A DNA stretch of 40,678 nucleotides, taken from the NCBI GenBank assembly GCA_013178315.1, contig JABLWX010000015.1, positions 1-40,678 of the forward strand, written 5' to 3'. Each line of letters opens with the position of its first letter. The first letter of the stretch is position 1. The notes beneath the pieces were generated by a model. The model worked only from the letters and a program-made list of their open reading frames with translations. It was not told the DNA's origin and searched no databases. The DNA comes from Candidatus Aminicenantota bacterium (GTDB lineage: Bacteria; Acidobacteriota; Aminicenantia; Aminicenantales; Saccharicenantaceae). Both the position numbers and the translations under genes were made by a program. Positions 23,094-33,500 of the stretch are shown here, piece after piece.

Positions 23094-25814
23094 TTAATAG
23101 ACCCGGTAGAACCTTAATTTCTTGTTCAGCCACTTGACAATTTCCATGCCCCAGAGCGATAGCGAGGACAGCACCACGACCAGGCCCCAGTCAAAGAGGG
23201 TCAGGTTCTGGGTCTTGAAAATTTTCTGGAAGGAAGGCACGTAGACCACCGAAAGCTGAAGCGATAGAGATACCAAAAAGGCATAGACCAGCTTCAGGTT
23301 GGAAAAGAGTCCCAGCTCAAAGACCGACTTCATCTGACTGCGACAGTTGAAAGCATGGAAGAGCTGGCTGACCGAGAGAACGATGAAAGCCGCGGTCCGG
23401 GCCCTTTCTATGCCCTCGTTCTCCACGAACAGTACATAGCTGAAGGCTACCAGGGCACAGGCCGCCATAAATATCCCCTGGATAGACATCAGGCCGGCCC
23501 GCCGGCGGTCGATGATTGGTTCGCCGGGCTGGCGCGGCGGACGGGACATTATCTCCGGGTCGGGCGGGTCGAAGCCCAGGCCCAGGGCCGGGAAGCTATC
23601 GGTCACCAGGTTCACCCAGAGAATCTGGATGGGGAGCAGGGGAACCGGCCAGCCGAGCAAGGAAGCGGTGAACATGACCATGATCTCGGCCAGGTTGCAG
23701 GACAGCAGGTAGTGGACAAATTTCTTGATATTGTCGTAAATGGCCCGGCCCTCTTCCACCGCGGCCACGATCGAGGCAAAGTTATCGTCGGTCACCACCA
23801 TGTCCGAGACTTCCTTGGTGACGTCGGTCCCGGTTATGCCCATGGCCACGCCGATGTCCGCTTCCTTGACGGCCGGGGCGTCGTTGACCCCGTCACCGGT
23901 CATGGCCACAACCTCTCCCCTGTCCTTCCAGGCCCGGACGATTCTCAGCTTGTGCTCGGGCGACACCCGGGCATAAACCTGGATCTTATCCACCTTCTCC
24001 CGGTATTCTTCCGGCTTCAGGCTGTCGAACTCTTCACCACTCAGGGCCAGAGCACCTTCATCCAGCATACCCAGCTCCCGGGCAATGGCCACGGCGGTTA
24101 CCTTGTGGTCGCCGGTAATCATAACCGGCTTGATTCCAGCCCGTTTGCAATCGGCAATCGCCTTGATTACCTCGGGACGCGGCGGGTCGATCATGGCCAC
24201 CAGGCCGGCAAAGACCAGTTCCTTCTCTATGGCCGTGGCCTCGAGTTTTTCGGGGAAAGAGGAAAATTTCCTGTAGGCACAGCCCAGAACTCTCAGGGCC
24301 TGCCGGGCCAGGGAATCGTTGACCTGAAGCAGGCGGTCCAGGTCTTGCGGAGTTATTGGCCTTTCCTGCCCACCCTCAAAAATCCGACTGCAATTCTTGA
24401 GCAGGATATCGGGTGCCCCCTTGACGTAGGCCACAAAACCATGACCCGATTTCCGGAGCATGGTCATCATCTTGCGCTCGGAGTCAAAGGGAATTTCTTC
24501 AACCAGGGGCTCGGCTTTTTCCAGTTCTTCAAGACTCAGCCCGGCCTTGGCAGCCAGAGTTAGAAGCGCTCCCTCGGTCGGGTCGCCGACTATGCGGTAA
24601 CGGCCCTGATTCTCAGCCAGCCGGGCCGAGTTGCAAAGGGTTCCACAGGTCAGGGTCCTGAGCAGACCGGGAAATTCTGCCGGCCTGACCGGGCGGTCAT
24701 CAAGAAGAAATTCGCCCTCCGGCTGATAGCCAATTCCGGAAACCGTGAACAGGCGCCCGTCGGCATAGACGGCCTTGACCGTCATCTCGTTCCTGGTCAG
24801 GGTGCCGGTCTTGTCGGAACAGATGACGGTGGCCGCGCCCAGGGTTTCAACTGAAGGCAATTTCCTGATGAGGGCGTGGCGCTTGACCATTCTCTGGACA
24901 CCCAGGGCCAGGGCAATGGTCACCACCGCCGGAAGGCCTTCCGGAATTGCGGCCACGGCCAGGCTGACCGCCGTCAGGAAGATCTGGACCAGTTCCCCAC
25001 CCCGCAACCACTCCAGCAGGAATATCAGCCCGACCAGACCAAAACACAGGTAAACTATCCAGCGGCCGAATTGCTCCAGCTTTCTCTGCAGCGGAGTGGT
25101 TTCCAGGGAAATCTCCTGGATCATGCGGGCAATCTGGCCCAGCTCGGTAGACATGCCGGTGGCCACCACCATGGCCCGGGCCTTGCCGGATGAGACCGAA
25201 GTCCCGGCATAAACCAGGTTGGCCCGGTCAGCCAGCGGGATGTCTTCCCCTTCCAGCACGGCCCCGGTCTTGAAGACCGGGGTGGACTCCCCGGTCAGGG
25301 CGGCTTCGTGAACGGCGAAATTGGTCGTATGGTAGACGACCCGGGCATCAGCGGCCACGTGGTCGCCAGCTTCCAGTTCCAGCAGGTCGCCGGGGACAAT
25401 TTCCCGGGCCGGGACCTGTTTCAGCTCGCCGTCCCTGATGACCCTGGCCATCGGGGCGGCCATCTTCTTCAGGGCAGCCAGCGATTTCTCTGCCCGGAAC
25501 TCCTGGACAAAACCCAGCACGGCATTAAGGATGACAATGGCGATTATGGCCAGGGCGTCTACCCATTCTCCCAGAAAACCGGAGACTATGGCCGCACCGA
25601 TCAGCACCCAGATCAAGAAAGACTTGAACTGGTCGAAAAAGACGGCCAGGGGGGAACGGGAGGGTGCTTCCTGCAACTGGTTTGGTCCGTATTTTTCAAG
25701 AGAAGCAGCCGCCTGCTCAGAGCTAAGTCCATGCTTGAGGTCAGAATTATAGGCAGCGGCGACCTCTTCTGGAGTCATCATCCAGAATTTAAGGGCTGGT
25801 TCCTTGTCTGGCAT
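23094..25814 (-). CDS. SERCA/PMCA-type P-type Ca2+-transporting ATPase
   Basis: A 906-residue P2-type ATPase that should export Ca2+ across the inner membrane. Domains in order: N-terminal cation-ATPase segment; actuator with TGES (174-177); TM4 with AAIPEGLP (288-295); phosphorylation site D334 in CSDKTGTLT; nucleotide domain with VKGAPD; hinge TGDGVNDAP; and a C-terminal helix bundle. The calcium ligands of SERCA TM4, TM5 and TM6 are matched: the Glu of IPEGLP, Asn and Glu in SCNLAE, and Asn, Thr and Asp in WVNLVTD. Both Ca2+ sites may therefore be present. An AAGGAGA precedes the ATG by about 10 nt, with an extended -10 promoter further up. A Na+/K+-type or Mn2+ preference cannot be excluded. 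Confidence 0.93.
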   Translation of the reverse strand: MPDKEPALKFWMMTPEEVAAAYNSDLKHGLSSEQAAASLEKYGPNQLQEAPSRSPLAVFFDQFKSFLIWVLIGAAIVSGFLGEWVDALAIIAIVILNAVLGFVQEFRAEKSLAALKKMAAPMARVIRDGELKQVPAREIVPGDLLELEAGDHVAADARVVYHTTNFAVHEAALTGESTPVFKTGAVLEGEDIPLADRANLVYAGTSVSSGKARAMVVATGMSTELGQIARMIQEISLETTPLQRKLEQFGRWIVYLCFGLVGLIFLLEWLRGGELVQIFLTAVSLAVAAIPEGLPAVVTIALALGVQRMVKRHALIRKLPSVETLGAATVICSDKTGTLTRNEMTVKAVYADGRLFTVSGIGYQPEGEFLLDDRPVRPAEFPGLLRTLTCGTLCNSARLAENQGRYRIVGDPTEGALLTLAAKAGLSLEELEKAEPLVEEIPFDSERKMMTMLRKSGHGFVAYVKGAPDILLKNCSRIFEGGQERPITPQDLDRLLQVNDSLARQALRVLGCAYRKFSSFPEKLEATAIEKELVFAGLVAMIDPPRPEVIKAIADCKRAGIKPVMITGDHKVTAVAIARELGMLDEGALALSGEEFDSLKPEEYREKVDKIQVYARVSPEHKLRIVRAWKDRGEVVAMTGDGVNDAPAVKEADIGVAMGITGTDVTKEVSDMVVTDDNFASIVAAVEEGRAIYDNIKKFVHYLLSCNLAEIMVMFTASLLGWPVPLLPIQILWVNLVTDSFPALGLGFDPPDPEIMSRPPRQPGEPIIDRRRAGLMSIQGIFMAACALVAFSYVLFVENEGIERARTAAFIVLSVSQLFHAFNCRSQMKSVFELGLFSNLKLVYAFLVSLSLQLSVVYVPSFQKIFKTQNLTLFDWGLVVVLSSLSLWGMEIVKWLNKKLRFYRVY

Positions 25815-25870
25815 CGGATCGTTGTCTCCTTTAATTTAAAACCATATGCATCCTGGAAAACCGGCTTATG

Positions 25871-25879
25871 ATTATACCA
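25871..25879 (-). promoter_or_regulatory. Extended -10 promoter for the Ca2+ ATPase gene
   Basis: On the minus strand TGG directly precedes a perfect TATAAT (25871-25876), an extended -10 arrangement that can work without a good -35. The start would lie near 25864, giving a leader of about 50 nt with the ribosome binding site. Confidence 0.5.
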
Positions 25880-26048
25880 TTTTAAGGGCAAAATCTGGAT
25901 AGGAATGTCGCCATCTTTCCTGGGTTCCATAAATAAAGACGCCAAACCATCACAGGCCACAATGCCCGGCGGGGAGAATTGACTGTCCGACCTGGAATCA
26001 ACCAGCCACCACCGAAGCCCTGGCAGATCAGTCCGCGCGGCGAACGGA

Positions 26049-27743
26049 TCAAAGACCCATTACCCGGCTGTCTTTTGGATATTCAACCGTAAACTCGATG
26101 GTAATTTCCTGTTTCTGGGCCGGATTGAGTTTCAGTTTCCAGGTCAGAATGCCTTTTTCATCCCGGCTGGAAGGTGCTGGCACTATTTTTACGTCCTTGA
26201 CCTCAATTTTTGTGTTCTGGCTAACCGGTATCTGGTCCTGAACTTCAATTTCCACCGGCCTGTTCCTCAGGTTCTCAATGGTAATCCGGAAAACCTGGGT
26301 GACTCTCTCGTTCTTACCCAGAAAACCCGGTCCGCTTTTTTCCCGCCTGACCAGCTCCCTTTTAACTTTGACCCGGTTATCCTCACCGAAAAAGAGCTCG
26401 AGGTCGTCATTAACCGGAATTAGTGGCATCATCAGGGACCCGACAAAATCCTGGGCAATGAACAGGTCGCTTTTTCCGCTGAGCAACGGGTAGGGTAGCG
26501 CGTTCTTGAAGGCCGCCCGCAGGAAAACCTGTTCCTGGAGCTTGGGAATGGCCAGGTAGTCGAAGGAAGCCGGGATTTTCTGAGAGTCGATGGGCACCCG
26601 ACGTTCGACCCCGTCGCTCAGGATGGTCCAGGGTTTCTTGATTTCAAAATTAACCCCCAGCCAGGTTTCAACTGTCTCGGCGGTTTCCTCAAAAGCCAGA
26701 GCCGGGGCAGCTTCAGCCTCAACCGCCATCTTGCTTTCGGCCAGGTCTCTGGCCGCGGCTCTCATCAACCTCGGCTGGACAAAATCCAGGTACCAGGGAG
26801 GAAGTTCTCCCGGCTGCTGGCCGGCCGTCGGCCGGCTGGTAGAAAGCAATAGCCTGACATTGTCCCAGTTTTCCCCGGTCTTCTGGGTGACGATGGCAGC
26901 TAATGTAAGTTCGACTTCTCCCGACTCGGGCATTGCTTTGACCGTGTAGACCGGGACCCAGCGGGCGGGGCTGACCGCATAAATCAATTCCACCTGGAGC
27001 TGGGTCGACTGCGCGGCTTCTACCAGGACGTTGACCACGGATTGTTCCCTGGAGCGGGCCGGCATGATTTCATTAAGCTTTTTCTTGAGGGCTTCCAGCC
27101 TGGCCTGCTGTTCAGCCAGAGCCCTGGCATTGTCCTGCCGGCTCTTCTGGATGCTTTGCAACCTGGTTCCCAGGTAATCAACAAACTTATCGACACCGGC
27201 CAGGTCTGGACGACCGGCCAGGAGCTCTTTTGAAACCTGGCCGCCCAGGGCCGAGCCAACAGAATTCAGAAATTTTTCCTGGGAATCGAGGATGGCCTCC
27301 TGTCCCTTGATCCGGCTGATCTCGGCTTCAACTGAACTTATCTCGTCCATGAGCTTCTTAACTTCCGGAAGCTCGCTGGCTTCCAGGAATTCCCGACTCG
27401 TCTCCACCCCCAGAATCTTGACCGGAGCCGAGCCGCTGGCCGATACCCTGACCGAGCCCGGAATTATCGTTCCCGGAAGACCCCTGAAAACCATGGCCCT
27501 GGTTTCCGGGCCAATCGCAGCCTGACCTTTTCTTACAACCTGGGCTCTATCCGGATAGACAATAACATTTTGAATCCGGCTGGCCACTTCTACCAGGGCG
27601 CTACCACCGCTTCTGGCCACCGCCTGGGCCCGGGGCTCCACCTGCTGGCCGGAATCCATGGTACCGGCCACAAGCGAGCCTGAGGCCAGAACGAGACCGA
27701 GTAGAAATAGAGCAAAATAAGTTGTTTCCTTTATATTTTTCAT
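26049..27743 (-). CDS. MuiA-like DUF4139 domain-containing exported protein
   Basis: A 564-residue protein of the mucoidy inhibitor A-like family (DUF4140 then DUF4139). A signal peptide (about 1-27) is followed by the DUF4140 opening IVYPDRAQVVRKG (near residues 61-73), a long coiled-coil-prone segment rich in Lys, Glu and Gln (about 125-225) and the DUF4139 beta domain with QKTGENWDNVRLLLSTSRP (near residues 288-306). It ends with a conserved beta stretch. The biochemical role of the family is not known; the name comes from an effect on mucoidy. The start ATG at 27741-27743 follows a GGAAGG about 10 nt away. An inverted repeat overlapping a promoter-like sequence lies directly upstream. Confidence 0.82.
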   Translation of the reverse strand: MKNIKETTYFALFLLGLVLASGSLVAGTMDSGQQVEPRAQAVARSGGSALVEVASRIQNVIVYPDRAQVVRKGQAAIGPETRAMVFRGLPGTIIPGSVRVSASGSAPVKILGVETSREFLEASELPEVKKLMDEISSVEAEISRIKGQEAILDSQEKFLNSVGSALGGQVSKELLAGRPDLAGVDKFVDYLGTRLQSIQKSRQDNARALAEQQARLEALKKKLNEIMPARSREQSVVNVLVEAAQSTQLQVELIYAVSPARWVPVYTVKAMPESGEVELTLAAIVTQKTGENWDNVRLLLSTSRPTAGQQPGELPPWYLDFVQPRLMRAAARDLAESKMAVEAEAAPALAFEETAETVETWLGVNFEIKKPWTILSDGVERRVPIDSQKIPASFDYLAIPKLQEQVFLRAAFKNALPYPLLSGKSDLFIAQDFVGSLMMPLIPVNDDLELFFGEDNRVKVKRELVRREKSGPGFLGKNERVTQVFRITIENLRNRPVEIEVQDQIPVSQNTKIEVKDVKIVPAPSSRDEKGILTWKLKLNPAQKQEITIEFTVEYPKDSRVMGL

Positions 27744-28098
27744 GATCTCTGCCTTCCTTTTTCGAGATTTTGAAACATCTTATACCAACCGCTTGAAAAT
27801 CTCAATTGCGGGGACGCATCTTTTCCGCTTTCGAGACAGGAAATTTTGGCCACAATCCTAACAGCCAGCCAGAATCGAAAAGAGAAGTTATTATCTCAAA
27901 GCGCCGAATTGAAAAAACAATGGGCTACCTATCTTCTGTATCTTTAATTCTTAAAGAGCTAAGGTTGATACCTCAGACCGGGGAACCTGGGCTATGCCTG
28001 AAAAATTCTTACCTTAACCCTGCCGCCTTTTCTCCCGAAGCCGGTTGTCCTCCATAAGTTCGCCTTCCCCGGCCAGCGATAGGGATCTGCTACTGGCT
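27744..28098. other. Gene-free interval upstream of the DUF4139 gene
   Basis: These 355 bp lie between the Mrp and DUF4139 genes, both leftward. The part next to DUF4139 holds a promoter-like sequence and an inverted repeat. From about 27,850 to 28,098 I see nothing; an 83-codon rightward frame there (27806-28057) has no ribosome binding site and no recognisable protein. Confidence 0.5.
27764..27805 (-). promoter_or_regulatory. Inverted repeat overlapping a putative promoter of the DUF4139 gene
   Basis: GAGATTTTGAA (27764-27774) and TTGAAAATCTC (27793-27803) are inverted copies with one mismatch in 11, separated by 18 nt. On the minus strand TTGAGA (27800-27805) and TATAAG (27779-27784) overlap or lie between the arms, spaced 15 nt, which is short for sigma70. 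It could be an operator or a 5' leader hairpin. Confidence 0.4.
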
Positions 28099-28875
28099 TC
28101 AGCCTAACTTCTCGATGATTTTTTGACCCAGCTTATCCAGAATCCCGGACACCAGCGGGCTGGACAGGTCCAGGCCATGGGAAGGCATCCGGGCCAGTTC
28201 CAGGCTGGTCGGAATCTGGACGATAAGTTCTGTGCCGAATTGCCTGGCCAGCTTTCCGGTTTCGTCCTGCCCGAAAAAGCTGGTCTTTTCCCCGCAGTGA
28301 GGGCAAACGAAATAGCTCATATTCTCCACCAGGCCAATAACCGGCACTTTCATCCTTTCGGCCATCTGCATCGAGCGGGCTACCACCACCGAGACCAGGT
28401 CCTGAGGTGTGGTGACAAAGATGAACCCGCTCAGGTGAAACGATTGCATGACCGTTATGGCCACATCCGAAGTTCCGGGCGGCATATCAATTACCAGGTA
28501 ATCCAGCTCGCCCCATAGCACCTCTCCCCAGAACTGCTGGATGGCCTTGGACAGAAGCGGGCCGCGCCAGATGACCGGCTGTTCCTCGTTATCGACCAGG
28601 AAGCTTATGGACATCACCTTCAGTCCCTGGTCGGTTTCCACCGGGCAGATGAAATCGCCGCAAACCTTCATTTCATATTTTGGAAGATGCATTATACGCG
28701 GGATACTGGCCCCGGTGATATCAGCATCGAGAATGCCCACGCGATGACCTTTTTGCTTCAGGGCCAGCGCGGTCAGATAAGTCACGGTAGACTTCCCCAC
28801 CCCTCCCTTTCCACTCATCACTCCAACCAGGTGCTTGATTTTATTCGGATTATCTTTTTTCTCTGGCTGATTCAT
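28099..28875 (-). CDS. mrp: Mrp/NBP35-family P-loop ATPase (iron-sulfur carrier type)
   Basis: A 258-residue cytoplasmic ATPase of the Mrp/ApbC/NBP35 family, whose members bind and transfer Fe-S clusters. The deviant Walker A motif GKGGVGKST (22-30) follows a short N-terminus. VIDMPPGTSD (128-137) is the switch region, and C191 and C194 in CPHCG form the bridging CxxC that holds the cluster in the dimer. It lacks the DUF59 domain found at the N-terminus of many bacterial Mrp proteins, so it is the short form. AGGAG sits 5 nt before the ATG. No other Fe-S assembly gene is adjacent; the cysteine desulfurase-like gene is about 8 kb away. Confidence 0.92.
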   Translation of the reverse strand: MNQPEKKDNPNKIKHLVGVMSGKGGVGKSTVTYLTALALKQKGHRVGILDADITGASIPRIMHLPKYEMKVCGDFICPVETDQGLKVMSISFLVDNEEQPVIWRGPLLSKAIQQFWGEVLWGELDYLVIDMPPGTSDVAITVMQSFHLSGFIFVTTPQDLVSVVVARSMQMAERMKVPVIGLVENMSYFVCPHCGEKTSFFGQDETGKLARQFGTELIVQIPTSLELARMPSHGLDLSSPLVSGILDKLGQKIIEKLG

Positions 28876-29179
28876 CTTTGCTCCTATCGTCCAGGCTTAA
28901 TTTATTTACATCCATTATATACCCCCCTCACCCGGTCCGGCCAATTGAACGATCCTCAAACATTAAAATGAAATTGATTATCCTGAAAAAATCTTGCTGG
29001 CCGGCTCGGCCAGGCTTCCTCTGGCCAGCGTCAGAGACTCAGACGCCCTGGGTTCCAGAACTTTTCAGCTCGGTCTGAATTTTGGACTGTAATTTCAGAA
29101 CGCGGCAGAAATCTGCTTTCTGCCATATTTTTCATTTTAATTTTGATGCCTGGATTTTATACAGGTTGCTCAGCTTGTT
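28876..29179. other. Intergenic interval between mrp and the M28 peptidase gene
   Basis: These 304 bp hold a terminator-like hairpin for the M28 gene (28986-29029, described separately). A perfect minus-strand TATAAT (28914-28919) with no clear -35 lies about 39 nt upstream of the mrp ATG and may be its promoter. I see no gene here. Confidence 0.4.
28986..29029 (-). terminator. Rho-independent terminator-like hairpin after the M28 gene
   Basis: On the minus strand GCTGGCC (29023-29029) pairs perfectly with GGCCAGC (28996-29002) across a 20-nt loop, then AAGA and six T residues (28986-28991) follow. It lies about 150 nt after the M28 stop codon. The loop is long and itself holds pairing GC segments. 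Confidence 0.4.
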
Positions 29180-30520
29180 TCACTTGATTTCCTGGAAAAT
29201 ATATTCAGCCCGGCGACGCGAGGGCATCCGGTAAACGGAAACCAGGCTTTCGAACCCGTTCACCCCAAGGACCGAAACCCCGAAGGTCAGGTCATCGATG
29301 GAAACATTCTTCAGGATGAAAGAATCTGTTTTCCTGGCAAAATAACACCGCTCCCAGAACGGAGCCTTGGTATCCCTGACATAGACCTTGAAACCGGAAA
29401 TCTTCTCCATATCCCCTTCCCACTTCCAGCGCAGTTCAGCATCATAGCCCTGGCCCCGGCCGAGAAGCGGTCCTCCCCTTTCTGAAGTTACCACCGGGGC
29501 TTCGGGAGCACAGGCCAGCGACAGGGTTGAGGCCAGAACGATTCTGGCCACATCGGCACAGTACGGAACTGACAGATTTTCAATTATGTCCTGGGTGGTA
29601 TGCTGGACGGAATAATTTTCCCTGGCCTCGGTAAAACGTATCCCGGCATAGCCTTCCTGCACGAACGGCGTGTGGTCTCCGCCGCGGCCGAAGCGGTCGG
29701 CCCGGTAAATCAGGTTGACCTCAAACGACGGATAAACCTGTTCGGCAATCTTTTTCATGTACCTGGCCAGCTCCCGGCTGGTTGAATCACTGGGGTCATC
29801 GCTGAAGACCCTGACCCGGGTTGAATCAATGTAGCCGTTTCCGGCCCTGACGTTGGAAATCATGTCCATGGTCAGCACCGCTTCGACCCTTTTTCCCTGC
29901 TGTTTCATCTTCTGGGCATAAAGCGTTGAGCCCACCAGGCCCTGTTCCTCGCCGGAAAAGGCTGCAAAATGAATGGTAGCTTCGGTTTCCAGGGGAGCGA
30001 TAATCCTGGCCATCTCCAGGAGGGCGGCTATCCCGGAAGCGTCATCGTTGGCCCCCGGGGCCCCGGTATTGAAATCCTCGTAATGGAAGCGGCCGTCCTG
30101 GCTGACGGCAATTGTGTCATAATGAGCATTGACGATGATTATTCTTTCCCGGTTGGCCTTTCCCTTTTTTATGGCCACCACGTTATGAAGTTCGGTATCC
30201 CTGACTATTCTCTGGCCCTGCTTTGGAAGCTTATAGCCGTCGTCAACCACTTCCAGCCCCGGAATTTTTCGGAATTCTGTAAGCAGCCAGTCGCGGGCCG
30301 CGGCAATGCCAGAGTTTTTGCCCGCCGGCTCGGAGAGAAGGTTCCTGGTCTTAAAGCCCTGCAGGGCCTTGATGGTGGCGGTAATATTCTGCTCGGAGAC
30401 CTGGTCAACGGCCTTCTTCAGGAAGTCGTAGCCCCGGGCTTCAATTTCCTGGGCTCCAGATGCCTGAATAATAAAAAAAGCCCCGGCCAGAATAAAAAAT
30501 AATCTGATCCCTTTTTTCAT
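29180..30520 (-). CDS. Secreted M28-family zinc aminopeptidase
   Basis: A 446-residue exported di-zinc exopeptidase. A signal peptide (1-23) is followed by the M28 domain with ligands H133 and catalytic D135 in NAHYDT, bridging D159 in GANDDASG, catalytic E191 with ligand E192 in SGEEQG, D219 in TMDM and H307 in QHTTQD. All active-site residues are present. Residues from about 345 form a beta domain resembling fibronectin type III, possibly for substrate or surface binding. GGAGG lies 6 nt before the ATG. The gene starts 43 bp after the tricorn gene ends, on the same strand, so the two likely form an operon in which tricorn-derived peptides are trimmed to amino acids; this pairing is inference. 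Confidence 0.93.
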   Translation of the reverse strand: MKKGIRLFFILAGAFFIIQASGAQEIEARGYDFLKKAVDQVSEQNITATIKALQGFKTRNLLSEPAGKNSGIAAARDWLLTEFRKIPGLEVVDDGYKLPKQGQRIVRDTELHNVVAIKKGKANRERIIIVNAHYDTIAVSQDGRFHYEDFNTGAPGANDDASGIAALLEMARIIAPLETEATIHFAAFSGEEQGLVGSTLYAQKMKQQGKRVEAVLTMDMISNVRAGNGYIDSTRVRVFSDDPSDSTSRELARYMKKIAEQVYPSFEVNLIYRADRFGRGGDHTPFVQEGYAGIRFTEARENYSVQHTTQDIIENLSVPYCADVARIVLASTLSLACAPEAPVVTSERGGPLLGRGQGYDAELRWKWEGDMEKISGFKVYVRDTKAPFWERCYFARKTDSFILKNVSIDDLTFGVSVLGVNGFESLVSVYRMPSRRRAEYIFQEIK

Positions 30521-30563
30521 CTACAACCTCCGTTTTTAGCGACTTGACCGTTTCCCGTCCCGG

Positions 30564-33500
30564 CTACTTCTTGGGATACGGGGGCACGGCCGGAAGCTTA
30601 GGCTCCCTGGTCTTGAGTTCTTCCAGGATGAGTTCGATGGCCTTGTTGAGCTGCTCGTCTATTCCTTCATATTCTTTGGCCGGGTCGTTATCCAGGTAAA
30701 TATCCGGTTCTACCCCCTCGCCTTCGATGATCCACTGTCCTTCCAGGCTGAAGGTGGCAAATTCCGGCTTGTTCAGGTAGCCGCCGTCCACCAGGGGCAG
30801 GGTACCCCTGATGCCGACCACCCCGCCCCAGGTCCTCTTGCCTATCAGCTTGCCGAGCTGCATTCTCTTAAACCGGTAGGGAAAGATGTCGCCATCGGAA
30901 GCCGAAAATTCGTTGATCAGGCAGACCTTGGGTCCCATGATCAGGGCCTCGGGGTCAGGCCTGGGCACCGAGCCCCGGGCGATGTCCATCATCACCGCCT
31001 GGCGGGCCAGCCGTTCGATCAGCATGGGCGAGACATTGCCGCCGCCGTTCCCGCGGACGTCGATGATCAGGGCCTTCTTATCAACCTGGGGATAGAAATG
31101 CTTGACGAACTCATTGAGCCCGGTGACGCCCATGTCGGGCACGTGGATGTATGCTACCTTGCCGCCGGTAGCCCTGGAAACATACTCGGTATTCTTCTTG
31201 ACCCAGTTGTAGTAATAGAGACTGTTTTCTGTCTCAATCGGCACCACCACCACTTCCCTGGCGCCTTTGTCCGAGGGCTGGGAATTAATTTTCAGGGTCA
31301 CCTGTTTCCCGGCAGTGTTGACCAGCAGTTCGTAAATATCCTTTACCTGGTTGACCGGCTTCCCGTTGACCGCAATTATGTATTCGCCCTCCTTAACATT
31401 GACCCCGACTTCGGTCAGCGGCGAGCGCAGGCTCCGGTCCCAGTTCTGCCCGGCCAGGATTTTCTTTATAAGGTAATAGCCGGACCTGTCGCGTTCCAGG
31501 CGAGCGCCCAGCCGGCCGACGTTCACCCGGTCCACTTTCGGCAGGTCGCCACCCCCGACATAAGTGTGGCCGGCATTCAGCTCTCCGATCATCTCCCCGA
31601 TGACGTAGGTCAGGTCGGCCCGGTGGTTGACCGCCCTGGCCAGCGGCTCATACTGGGCCCTGACTTTTTCCCAGTCCACCCCGTGCATGTTGGGTGCGTA
31701 GAAGAAGTCCTTCATCTGGCGCCAGCACTCATCAAAAATCTGGGCCCACTCGGCTTTCCGGTCGAGCCACATTTCCAGCTCGGAGAGATTCAGCTTGTCT
31801 TCAATCTTGATCGGTCCGGCCGGAAGGTCGATGATGGCAAAATCGCGGCCCTGCTGCACCAGCATCTTCTTCTTGTCGGCCGAAATTACATAGCCGTTGA
31901 CGCTGCCCAGGTCTTTTTCTTCGAGCTTGCCAAGGTCGTAGAATTTAAGCGAGGTCTGCCGATCACCGAAGGATCTCTTCATATAGAATAGCTTATCCCC
32001 AACCGAGGTCAGGCCGAAATAGCCGGATACTTCAACCGGCAGGGCCACGATCCTGTCCTTGATGCCTTCCTTATCGACGCGGACCGCCAACTTTTCCGCA
32101 GCCGGCTTGGCCGCAACCGGCTTTTCAATTTTCGGTTTTTCCGGAGCGGTAGCTTCGGCCGCCGCCACCTTCACCTCGTCGCTTTTCGGTTCAAACGGGG
32201 ACTTAACCTCGCGGGTCAGGGTCACCAGGTAGATCCTCGACATGTTCAGGTAGGCATGGTTCCACTCGGTTCGGCTGTAGACCGGGCTGAAGTCGCGGTC
32301 GGAAACGAAGAACAGGTACTTGCCGTCAGCACTGAAGCAAGGAGAATAGGAAGAATACCAGCTGTCGGTGATTTCTACTGTCTCCTTGCTGTTCAGGTTG
32401 TGTATGTAAACTTTTTGCATCCCGTTTTCAGCCTGGTCTGAAAAAGCAATCCAGGCTGAATCGGGAGACCAGGTATAGTCGTTGATTTCCCAGAACTTGC
32501 TCCTGGCCACCTCCACCACCTGCTTCTTCTCCACGTCAACGTAGCGCAGGCGAAACATCCGGTCCGACCAGAGGAGTTTCTTACCGTCGGGGGACCAGAG
32601 CGGGGCGTACTTGTAGCACTCGCCGTCGGAGGTCAGCTGAACGGCCGGGCCCGAGCCGTCCTGGGGAATGATGTAAACTTCTTCCCGTCCCGTCTTATCC
32701 GAAATGAAAGCGATCCAGCGGCCGTCGGGCGACCAGGCCACGTCCCGCTCGTGAACGCCCGGGGTCCCGGTCAGGTTCCGGGTGTTGCCGTTCTTGGCCG
32801 GCACGGTGAAGATTTCACCGCGGGCTCCGAAAACCGCCCGGGCCCCGTCCGGGGCGATATCCCAGGTGTTTACCCTGTCAGCCACCTTGACCAGCTCGGT
32901 CCGGGCCACCACCTGGTCATCGGCGATATGGACCGGAATCCGGCTGACCTTTTCCGAGGCCAGGTCCAGTTTATAGAGATAGCCGCCGTTCTCAAAAACG
33001 ATGGAGTCGGGACCGAGCGAGGGAAACTTGATGTCGTAGTCCTTGAAATCAGTTACCTTTCTTGTTTCCCCGGTTTCGGTATTATAAACATAGAGGTTAA
33101 AGCGCTTGTTCTCGTCGCGGTCGGACAGGAAATAAATCCTGTTCCCGCTCCACATGGGAATGATGTCAGAGGCCCCGTTATTGGTGATGTTTTCGGTCTT
33201 TTTCGTCTTGAAATCATAAACCCAGATGTCATCAACCATACCGCCCCGGTACCTTTTCCAGGTGCGGAACTCCCGGAAGATGCGGTTAAAGGCCAGCTTC
33301 TGCCCGTCGGGCGAAAAAGAACAGAACCCGCCCCGTGGCAACGGCAGTTCTTCCGGCGTCCCCCCATCCCTCGGCACCAGGTAGAGCTGCCCGTTGAAAT
33401 CATTCCACTCGGCCATCCTGGAACGGAAGATGATTTTCTGGCCGTCGGGCGTCCAGCCCATGACGATGTTGTTCGGGCCCATCCTGTCCGAGATGTCATC

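Noticed and set aside
27806-28057. 83-codon rightward open frame
   Set aside because: No ribosome binding site, odd composition and no recognisable motif; likely chance.
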